Notes under the pieces: generated by a model | What the model was told of the DNA's origin: nothing | The model's database searches: none | Seen by the model: the letters and a program-made list of their open reading frames with translations, nothing else | Made by a program: the position numbers and the translations under genes | In this document: piece by piece, positions 1 through 5,106 of the stretch | Numbering within the stretch: the first letter of the stretch is position 1 | Layout: the number at the start of each line of letters is the position of its first letter | From: Victivallales bacterium | Lineage (GTDB): Bacteria > Verrucomicrobiota > Lentisphaeria > Oligosphaerales > Lenti-02 | Direction: 5' to 3' | Assembly (NCBI GenBank): GCA_018648945.1 | Contig: JABGQJ010000408.1 | Span: forward strand, 1 to 6,991 | Length of the DNA stretch: 6,991 nucleotides

Positions 1-67
1 CCGTTGTGCCAGGAGGCCGACCTTGACGGGTCCCAACACGCCTGCGCCCGGCAACCTGGCACAACGG
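1..67. repeat. Long inverted repeat (stem-loop) at the window edge
   Basis: Bases 1-13 (CCGTTGTGCCAGG) are the exact reverse complement of bases 55-67. Inside them, after a 2x2 mismatch, GCCG at 16-19 pairs with CGGC at 49-52, giving a 13 + 4 bp stem around a 29-base loop. There is no T-run after it, so it does not look like a simple intrinsic terminator. The outer arm may continue to the left of the window. It could be an intergenic palindromic repeat, a cruciform or protein-binding site, or a small non-autonomous element. The GTT/AAC ends recall integron attC sites, but their order is reversed and the core consensus is not met. Confidence 0.6.
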
Positions 68-146
68 GCAGATCCACAGCACACTACGCGTCCTCGCCAC
101 GAAGCGCACGAATAATTCAGGCTGGTCGAAGATCCCGGGAGCCCGT

Positions 147-191
147 CCGCTTCGTCCGGTCCTCCCCCATCGCTCCACTATTCCACCACCC
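147..191. repeat. Degenerate short tandem repeats in the leading spacer
   Basis: CCGCTTCGT at 147-155 followed by CCGG differs by one base from the CCGATTCGT units found at 5040-5075. Bases 168-191 read as three 8-base units (CATCGCTC, CACTATTC, CACCACCC). These resemble CATCATTC, the reverse complement of the GAATGATG unit at 4950-4978, with two or three mismatches each. The match is loose and could be chance in a pyrimidine-rich stretch. If real, the two spacers share decayed copies of the same repeat families in different relative orientation. I see no convincing promoter in the surrounding 68-286. Confidence 0.35.
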
Positions 192-286
192 CGCTTCCGT
201 GACCAGCGCCCCGTGGTGACATGCGCTGCAACGGCAGTACATTAGCGGGCTCTACCCATGTTCTCGACAGGACGGCCCCAACCATC

Positions 287-1534
287 ATGATTTTGAACGA
301 GTTCGGTCAACTGACCGTTGCCGCCGAGCACCTCGGCTGGGAAGCGCATCACGAGGAGGAGCGCTTCGGCGGGCCGGAAGAGATCGCTGTGGCTGGCGTA
401 CCGATTGTGCAAGGCTGCGGTTTCTACCTTGACGATATGGATCAGGACGCCGTGGCTGTGAGTCGGACGCGTGCCTTCCGCAAGAGCGGTGCGGGCGTCG
501 TGTTCCACGAGGGGGTTCTGCCTTTTGGGCGTCCCATCCACGTGGCCCAGACCTGTCGCTACGCAGCCAACCATGTGCGGGTGACCTTCGACATCAACTG
601 GCCAAGAGGAGCCACGGTACAGCGGCACTTCGGCGTGGGGGGGCTCTTCCTGCCCGGCATGTGGCGGCGGTACTACTTGGTTCCCCCGTGCACCCATCTG
701 GCGGAAGGTGTGGCCCCCGCCTGGCACGAGATTCCCGCAGAGCCGCCGGGCAGTGGCATGCTGGGGCACTGGCACCGCCCCCCGCTGGCCCTCGTCTTCG
801 AACGCGACGACGGATTCCGGCTGGAAGTGGGCACCGGCAACGACATCTGGCGGTGGGAGCACTGCATGGGATTCGGCCCCGAAGCGGGCAGCTACAAGAT
901 CATGCACGAGGCCGACGGTCTGCGCATCATCCGCGAGCCCCTGATGAGCTGCGAGGAAGTGGCCCCGGAGAAGCGCCAGTACCGCCTCAACTGGTACCTC
1001 GCCTGGCAGGATCCGGCCCGGGAACTGCCACGCCTGCCAGCGGGGCCGCTTGTCGAGGTCGCCGCCGCAGCACCTGCCGAGATTCAGGCGAATGCAGGCG
1101 GTATCTTCCGCCTCGATCCCAGCCAGATGAGACTGGCCGCTTCCTGCTGCAATCAGCCGACCTCCGAGGCCTATGTTCGCGACGATGTTGCCGGGGCACC
1201 ATGCTGGCAGAGCAACGGCACGCAGAAGGCCGCCCGCCGTATCATCCGGCAACTCAAGGGGCTCGGCCAGCCGGGCACGCTCGTGGTTGGTCCCCTCGGC
1301 CCAGCCGCCTGCTGGGTGCCCAGTCACATCGACCGCAAGCACCCCCGTGGCCTGGCCCACTGGGATCTTTGTGGATTGCTTGATTTTGCGGTCTGGACCC
1401 GGCAACAGCTTGGCCCGGACTGGACCATCATTCCGGATTCGCCAGCTACCGCAACCATGCCCTCCCTGGCCGGGCTCTTCGGCAACACGGGCTTCTCCAA
1501 AGGCGAGGATATGGGCGAGGATATGGACGAGTGA
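287..1534 (+). CDS. Conserved-looking hypothetical protein, 415 aa
   Basis: I do not recognise this family. The frame is open from an ATG at 221, but that ATG has no Shine-Dalgarno sequence and would add 22 low-complexity residues. The ATG at 287 begins the more protein-like MILNEFGQL and has a weak purine-rich site (AGGACGG, about 268-274) upstream, so I prefer 287. No signal peptide or membrane segment is visible, which suggests a cytoplasmic protein. The first two thirds alternate short hydrophobic strands with aromatic- and His-rich turns (GMWRRYY, GHWHRPP, DIWRWEHC), compatible with a beta-sandwich or mutarotase-like fold; this is an impression, not a domain hit. It contains ten cysteines without a CxxC motif. 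The C-terminus ends in an acidic GEDMGEDMDE tail from a duplicated 12-base unit. It overlaps the GTPase start by 4 bases, so translation is probably coupled. Confidence 0.7.
   Translation: MILNEFGQLTVAAEHLGWEAHHEEERFGGPEEIAVAGVPIVQGCGFYLDDMDQDAVAVSRTRAFRKSGAGVVFHEGVLPFGRPIHVAQTCRYAANHVRVTFDINWPRGATVQRHFGVGGLFLPGMWRRYYLVPPCTHLAEGVAPAWHEIPAEPPGSGMLGHWHRPPLALVFERDDGFRLEVGTGNDIWRWEHCMGFGPEAGSYKIMHEADGLRIIREPLMSCEEVAPEKRQYRLNWYLAWQDPARELPRLPAGPLVEVAAAAPAEIQANAGGIFRLDPSQMRLAASCCNQPTSEAYVRDDVAGAPCWQSNGTQKAARRIIRQLKGLGQPGTLVVGPLGPAACWVPSHIDRKHPRGLAHWDLCGLLDFAVWTRQQLGPDWTIIPDSPATATMPSLAGLFGNTGFSKGEDMGEDMDE
1502..1525 (+). repeat. Two exact copies of a 12-base unit at the gene end
   Basis: GGCGAGGATATG occurs twice back to back (1502-1513 and 1514-1525). 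In the upstream gene it encodes GEDM twice. The second copy contains GAGG at 1517-1520, ten bases before the GTG start of the next gene, so it may also serve as that gene's ribosome binding site. The duplication could have arisen by slippage. Confidence 0.8.
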
Positions 1535-2421
1535 CTGCCATCAGCTTCAACGATTTGCCGACGACCGGCTGGTACCCCGGGCACATGCTCAGGGCCGGGC
1601 GCAAGATGCGCGAGGTCTTGAGCCTGATCGACTTGGTCGTCGAGCTCGTGGATGCCCGTTTCCCGCTCTCTTCCCGCAACCCCAATTTCCGGGATCTGCT
1701 TCCCGGCAAGCCGGCCATGATTCTGGCCAACAAGTCCGATCTGGCCGATCCCGCCGCGTCGCGCCGCTGGCAACGTTGGTTCGAGACGCAGGGCGAACGG
1801 GTCTTCTTTCTTGACGCGCGCCAGCCGGACGATCCCGACCGCCTGGTGCGGTTCTGGGTGCGGACCGTGCACGAGGAGCGCGAGAAACGCGGGGCCACCA
1901 CGGCCCTCAACCGTCCCGTGCGAATCATGATTGCGGGCATCCCGAACGTGGGGAAATCGACCCTTGTGAACCGCCTCTATGCCGGCAAACGGGCGCAAGT
2001 GGGGCCTCGGCCCGGCGTCACCCGGCACAACCAGTGGATTCCGCTCCAGGGCGGGGTCGAGCTGCTGGATACGCCGGGCGTGATCTGGCCCCGCATCCGC
2101 GACAAGGAGCACGAGTTGCGCCTGGCGTTAATCGGCTCCATCCGCGACGAGGTGATTGGCACCGAGCTGCTGGCCGAGTTCGTCTGGTACGAGCTTAGCC
2201 GTCAGCCGGAGCGGGCGGATTGGTCGCTGTACGATCTGGCTGCTTGCCCCGACCACCCCGAGGACATGATGCAGGCTGTGGCCCAGCGTCGCGGTTTGAT
2301 CAAGGGCGGCGGGCAGATCGACTATATCCGAACGGCGCGGGCTTTGGTCAAGGATTTCCGTGATCGACGTCTGGGCTCCTTCACTCTCGAGCTTCCCCCC
2401 GCCCCAACCCAGGAATCCTGA
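1531..2421 (+). CDS. rbgA: Ribosome-assembly GTPase of the RbgA/YlqF family
   Basis: RbgA-type GTPases bind the immature large ribosomal subunit and use GTP hydrolysis to promote late assembly, in the cytoplasm. The 296-aa product has the diagnostic circular permutation of G motifs: G4 NKSD (67-70) lies before G1 GIPNVGKS (136-143), G2 PGVT (161-164) and G3 DTPG (180-183). The N-terminal WYPGHM (14-19) and DARFPLSSRNP (41-51) are family signatures. The C-terminal part, with RRGLIKGGGQID and ALVKDFRDRRLG, matches the family's helical RNA-binding region. B. subtilis RbgA is 282 aa, so this copy is full length. It starts at GTG, sharing GTGA with the stop of the upstream gene. Only 13 bases separate it from the dehydrogenase downstream. 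No key residue is missing. A related family member (YqeH or YjeQ type) is less likely because zinc-finger and OB domains are absent. Confidence 0.95.
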   Translation: MTAISFNDLPTTGWYPGHMLRAGRKMREVLSLIDLVVELVDARFPLSSRNPNFRDLLPGKPAMILANKSDLADPAASRRWQRWFETQGERVFFLDARQPDDPDRLVRFWVRTVHEEREKRGATTALNRPVRIMIAGIPNVGKSTLVNRLYAGKRAQVGPRPGVTRHNQWIPLQGGVELLDTPGVIWPRIRDKEHELRLALIGSIRDEVIGTELLAEFVWYELSRQPERADWSLYDLAACPDHPEDMMQAVAQRRGLIKGGGQIDYIRTARALVKDFRDRRLGSFTLELPPAPTQES

Positions 2422-2425
2422 GGTG
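2420..2425 (+). promoter_or_regulatory. Ribosome binding site deciding the dehydrogenase start
   Basis: GAGGTG overlaps the rbgA stop codon and lies nine bases before ATG 2435. It supports that start over the in-frame ATG at 2360, which would overlap rbgA by 62 bases and add a proline-rich, non-homologous leader. Confidence 0.75.
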
Positions 2426-2434
2426 TCCCCCCCC

Positions 2435-3433
2435 ATGGTGCAGATACGAGTCGTTGTCACCGAACCCGAGTATGTCAAGGGCGAAGCCACGTTCCAAGCA
2501 GCTGAAGATATGGATATCCGCGTCTCCGACTGGCCGGAGGAAGAGCTGGCGGAGGCAGTGCGCGAGCACGAGGCCTTTGGGGCCGTTCTTGGGGTCGAGA
2601 ACTACAGTGGCGCACTCTACAGCGCCCTGCCAAGGGGTGGTGTCCTGGCCCGTTTCGGCGTGGGGCATGACGGCGTGGACAAGATGGCAGCCACCGCGCG
2701 CGGGTTGCTGGCGACCAATACTCCAGGTGTCCTGGAAGATGCCGTGGCCGAGCACGCCATCGCGTTGATTCTCGGCGTGGCCAAGAACCTCAATGCCTTT
2801 TCCCTGGGCATGGCGGCGGGCGAATGGACTCCCCGTCTCGGTTTCGAATTGCGGGGACGGACCCTGGGCATCGTCGGTTGCGGCGGCATCGGTCGGCGTC
2901 TGGCCCGCTTCGCGAACGCGTTCGGCATGACCGCTCTCGGCCTGGAACCGGACACTGCCGTTCACGATGAACTGCGCTGCGACTGGGGTTTTGCCGAAGT
3001 CCATACCGATCTCGCTGACGTCCTGTCCAGGGCCCAGATCCTCAGCCTGCATGTACCTGTCAACGAGCATACGCGTCACATGGTGGACGCCGATTTCATC
3101 GCCGCCATGCGCGAGAATGCCATTCTGGTAAATACCGCCCGCGGCCCGGTGGTTGACGAGGGGGCTGTCTACGATGCCCTGGTCTCTGGTCGGCTGGCCT
3201 CTGCCGCACTGGACGTGTTCGAGGTGGAGCCGTACGTTCCCGTCGCCCCTGGGAAAGACCTTCGGGCCCTGCCCAATGTGCTGCTCACGCCGCACGTTTC
3301 GTCGAGCAGTGTCGAGGCCTGCCAGCGGATGGCCAGCGCGTCCCTCGCCAACGTGAGGCAGGCGTTTGCCGGCACCTACGATGCGGTCAGCCTGATCAAC
3401 CCGGACGTGCTGGACGTCCTGAGTCGAAGCTAG
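2435..3433 (+). CDS. D-2-hydroxyacid dehydrogenase, phosphoglycerate dehydrogenase-like, no ACT domain
   Basis: This is a 332-aa NAD-dependent oxidoreductase that should interconvert a D-2-hydroxyacid and a 2-oxoacid in the cytoplasm. The split substrate domain lies at both ends. The Rossmann domain carries GxGxxG as GCGGIG (148-153), with an acidic E171 after the second strand, which favours NAD over NADP. The catalytic triad is complete: Arg236 in LVNTARG, Glu265 in DVFEVEP and His287 in LLTPHVSS, with the same Arg-Glu spacing (29 residues) as E. coli SerA. The substrate loop region FGVGHDGVD (74-82) and NTPGVLEDAVAEHA (95-108) are typical of the 3-phosphoglycerate dehydrogenase branch. The roughly 80-residue C-terminal ACT regulatory domain of E. 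coli SerA is absent, so serine feedback of that kind is not expected. The true substrate is uncertain: phosphoglycerate, glyoxylate/hydroxypyruvate or another hydroxyacid. It is probably co-transcribed with the lipoyl-reductase fusion 15 bases downstream. Confidence 0.93.
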   Translation: MVQIRVVVTEPEYVKGEATFQAAEDMDIRVSDWPEEELAEAVREHEAFGAVLGVENYSGALYSALPRGGVLARFGVGHDGVDKMAATARGLLATNTPGVLEDAVAEHAIALILGVAKNLNAFSLGMAAGEWTPRLGFELRGRTLGIVGCGGIGRRLARFANAFGMTALGLEPDTAVHDELRCDWGFAEVHTDLADVLSRAQILSLHVPVNEHTRHMVDADFIAAMRENAILVNTARGPVVDEGAVYDALVSGRLASAALDVFEVEPYVPVAPGKDLRALPNVLLTPHVSSSSVEACQRMASASLANVRQAFAGTYDAVSLINPDVLDVLSRS

Positions 3434-3438
3434 TTTTT

Positions 3439-3443
3439 GGAGA
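3439..3443 (+). promoter_or_regulatory. Ribosome binding site deciding the fusion-protein start
   Basis: GGAGA lies five bases before ATG 3449. This favours ATG 3449 (protein beginning MSAPVVVELP, the normal first strand of a lipoyl domain) over the upstream TTG at 3437, which overlaps the site itself. Confidence 0.8.
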
Positions 3444-3448
3444 AGACC

Positions 3449-4945
3449 ATGAGCGCCCCGGTTGTCGTCGAACTGCCGAAATTGTACGAGAACATGGACG
3501 AGGCCACCGTTGGTCCTTGGCAAGTCCAGGTTGGGGACACGGTCGAGGAGGGCGACTTCATCGTCGAACTCATCACCGACAAGATGGTGGCGGAGTTCGA
3601 GTCCCCCGCCGGCGGTACGGTCCTGGCGCTCTACACGACCGAGAAGAGCACCATTCCCATCGGTTACGCCCTCTGCGCGGTCGGCGCTGTCGGCTCGCCT
3701 GTGCCGGACGTGAAGGCCGAGAACGAAGCCAAGCTCGCCGCGCATGCCAGTGCCGCATCTCTTGATCTGGATCTGAGCATTCTGGACGGACCGGAGGAGG
3801 ACGCCCCCGCCAAGCCCGCGTTCCGGGCGGCCCCGGCCGCTCGCGTTTTCGCCAAGAAGAGCGGCGTGGAGCTCGCGGAGGTCGCTGCTGCTTGCGGCAA
3901 GGAGGCGATCCACCGTCAGGATGTGCAGGATTTCCTTGCCCAACGCCAGACGGTCGTCCCCGAACCGGAAACCGAGCCGGCCCCGGCCAAACCTGCCTAC
4001 AAGGCCGCTCCGGCCGCTCGCATGCTGGCCAAGAAGCATGGCGTGGACCTGGACCAAGTGGCTGCTGCGTGCGGCAAGAGTGTTGTCCACCGCCAGGACG
4101 TGCAGGATTTCATCTCCGAGCGGCAGACCCTCGTGCCCGCGCCCGAGCCGGAAGCCCCAGCAGAGGAGCCGGCCCTGGCCCTTCCTCCCGTCGCCGGGAA
4201 CGAGTTCGCGGGACGGGTTGCCCTGGTGACCGGCGCGAGCGGCGGCATTGGGGGCGCCATCGCCCTCCGGCTTGCTGCGGGCGGGGCCAAGGTCATGCTT
4301 CACTACAATGGCAATGCCGCAGCCGCACAGACCACGGCAGACGCGATCGTCGCCAGCGGGGGCGAGGCGCTGATCTATCAGGCTGATATCGCGGATCCGG
4401 ACCAGGCGAAGGCGCTGGCCGACGCGGTGGTGGAACGCTTCGGCTCCTTCGACATCCTAGTGAACAATGCCGGCATTTTGGCCGATGGCGTGGTGTCCTT
4501 CATGAGCAACGAGCAGTGGCACGATGTCCTGAACGTCAATCTGAACGGCCCCTTCTATCTGACCCGCGCCGCCGCCATGACCATGGCCCGGGGCCGCTGG
4601 GGACGGGTGATCAACATCACCAGCGACGCCGGTCGTCTGGGTTCGGCCAACCGCTCCAACTACGCTGCCGCCAAGGAGGGGTTGGTGGGCTTCACCCGCT
4701 CTGTCGCCCGGGAGCTTGCCGGCATGGGCGTGCGCGTGAACGCGGTCAGTCCCGGCTTCGTGGAGACCGCCATGACCGCCGGGATCAACGACCGCAAGCG
4801 CAAGGAACTCCTCAAGGAGATCCCGACTCGGCGCCTGGGTCAGCCGCAGGACGTGGCTGAACTGGTTGCCTTCCTCGCGTCCGACCGCGCCGACTACATC
4901 ACCGGCCAGGTAATCAGTGTTGATGGCGGTCTGTTTATGGGGTAG
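3449..4945 (+). CDS. Lipoyl domain + two subunit-binding domains + FabG-like short-chain reductase fusion
   Basis: This 498-aa protein joins modules normally found in different enzymes. Residues 1-80 form a lipoyl domain, with the predicted lipoylated Lys45 in TDKM and the downstream SPAGGTV hairpin. A linker follows (81-120). Residues 122-165 and 181-225 are two peripheral subunit-binding (E3BD)-like domains, each with AAPAAR...AKK.GV and HRQDVQDF, separated by Pro/Ala/Glu linkers typical of E2 swinging arms. Residues 252-498 are a complete SDR: TGASGGIG (261-268), NNAG (339-342), Asn364, Ser392, Tyr405 and Lys409 (YAAAK), and the C-terminal VDGG. Ser-Tyr spacing equals that of FabG. The E2 acyltransferase core, including its HxxxDG motif, is absent. 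By homology the SDR should reduce a keto group with NAD(P)H, perhaps on an acyl group held by the lipoyl arm; that coupling is inference. Annotation as plain 3-oxoacyl-ACP reductase would miss half the protein. No E1, E3 or lipoate ligase gene lies in the window. AcoC (lipoyl domain + alpha/beta hydrolase) is a known analogue of such replacement. Confidence 0.92.
   Translation: MSAPVVVELPKLYENMDEATVGPWQVQVGDTVEEGDFIVELITDKMVAEFESPAGGTVLALYTTEKSTIPIGYALCAVGAVGSPVPDVKAENEAKLAAHASAASLDLDLSILDGPEEDAPAKPAFRAAPAARVFAKKSGVELAEVAAACGKEAIHRQDVQDFLAQRQTVVPEPETEPAPAKPAYKAAPAARMLAKKHGVDLDQVAAACGKSVVHRQDVQDFISERQTLVPAPEPEAPAEEPALALPPVAGNEFAGRVALVTGASGGIGGAIALRLAAGGAKVMLHYNGNAAAAQTTADAIVASGGEALIYQADIADPDQAKALADAVVERFGSFDILVNNAGILADGVVSFMSNEQWHDVLNVNLNGPFYLTRAAAMTMARGRWGRVINITSDAGRLGSANRSNYAAAKEGLVGFTRSVARELAGMGVRVNAVSPGFVETAMTAGINDRKRKELLKEIPTRRLGQPQDVAELVAFLASDRADYITGQVISVDGGLFMG
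3812..4138 (+). repeat. Internal tandem duplication of the subunit-binding-like domain
   Basis: Residues 122-171 (3812-3961) and 181-230 (3989-4138) of the fusion protein align without gaps, with 35 of 50 residues identical and a period of 59 residues (177 bases). Both copies keep a cysteine (Cys149, Cys208) in AAACGK and the block HRQDVQDF. The synonymous differences between the two DNA copies show that the duplication is not very recent. Both lack the glycine-rich GTG..GRI turn of standard E2 subunit-binding domains. Confidence 0.9.
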
Positions 4946-4949
4946 GGGT

Positions 4950-5021
4950 GAATGATGGAATGATGGAATGATGGAATGCCGAAGGCCCTGAGCAAAGTCG
5001 AAGGGATGGAATGATGGAATG
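4950..5021. repeat. GAATGATG 8-base tandem repeats in two blocks
   Basis: GAATGATG occurs three times in a row at 4950-4973, plus a partial GAATG to 4978. After 26 bases, the second block at 5005-5021 has GATG, one full GAATGATG and GAATG. The insert (4979-5004) includes CCTGAGCAAAGTCGAAGG, which resembles the CTGAGC..GTCGAAGG dispersed intergenic repeats I recall from several bacterial genomes. It looks as if that element was inserted into, or duplicated with, the 8-base array. The function is unknown. Confidence 0.85.
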
Positions 5022-5039
5022 GGGCGGCTGCCAAGCTGT

Positions 5040-5083
5040 CCGATTCGTCTAATCCGACCGATTCGTCCGATTCCCCCCGATTC
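5040..5083. repeat. CCGATTCGT 9-base tandem repeats
   Basis: Four in-phase 9-base units run from 5040 to 5075: CCGATTCGT, a variant CTAATCCGA, CCGATTCGT and CCGATTCCC. A further CCGATTC sits one base out of phase at 5077-5083. This family differs from the neighbouring GAATGATG repeat. It ends about a dozen bases before the ribosome binding site of the sulfatase-like gene, so array length could affect the leader of that mRNA. Confidence 0.8.
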
Positions 5084-5095
5084 CCCACTCCCTCT

Positions 5096-5099
5096 GGAG
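5096..5099 (+). promoter_or_regulatory. Ribosome binding site of the sulfatase-like gene
   Basis: GGAG sits seven bases before ATG 5107. It supports that start, which also gives the expected N-terminal strand followed by the metal-binding Asp. Confidence 0.75.
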
Positions 5100-5106
5100 C
5101 AGCGCC

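Larger units (their letters stand above)
4946..5106. other. Repeat-rich 161-base spacer before the sulfatase-like gene
   Basis: This is the only long gap between genes after base 286. It holds GAATGATG units (4950-4978 and 5005-5021), an interposed segment (4979-5004) and CCGATTCGT units (5040-5083), then the ribosome binding site of the next gene. It contains no convincing -10/-35 promoter pair and no hairpin with a T-run. A break in transcription here is plausible from the spacing, but the sequence does not show it directly. Confidence 0.7.

Noticed and set aside
23..51. Sigma-70 promoter from TTGACG at 23-28
   Set aside because: No AT-rich -10 element lies 16-18 bases downstream, and the hexamer sits in the loop of the inverted repeat.
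1..67. Integron attC site
   Set aside because: The GTT and AAC cores are in the wrong order for attC, and the RRR/YYY positions do not match the consensus. No integrase or cassette structure is visible.
4..219. 71-codon + strand open frame in the leading spacer
   Set aside because: It starts inside the inverted repeat, has no ribosome binding site and crosses degenerate repeats. The product is Arg/Ser/Pro low complexity.
242..1405. 387-codon minus-strand frame opposite the first gene
   Set aside because: Considered because the + strand protein is unrecognised. The + strand frame has better start context, a 4-base coupling to rbgA and more protein-like composition, and the minus-strand product shows no motif.
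2360..2434. N-terminal extension of the dehydrogenase from ATG 2360
   Set aside because: It would overlap rbgA, is proline-rich and lies outside the conserved dehydrogenase fold. ATG 2435 has a ribosome binding site.
3437..3448. TTG start four codons upstream for the fusion gene
   Set aside because: It overlaps the GGAGA ribosome binding site that serves ATG 3449.
3449..3682. Biotin carrier rather than lipoyl domain
   Set aside because: The target lysine is in TDKM, as in lipoyl domains, not the MKM of biotin carriers, and the following subunit-binding-like domains belong to E2-type proteins.
2381..4303. 640-codon open frame on the minus strand
   Set aside because: It lies opposite the dehydrogenase and the fusion gene, both of which have complete catalytic motifs. 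Its product is Gly/His/Arg-rich with no recognisable domain. Long antisense frames are expected in GC-rich coding DNA.
4950..5083. CRISPR array
   Set aside because: The units are 8-9 bases and directly abutting, with no 30-40 base unique spacers and no cas genes nearby.
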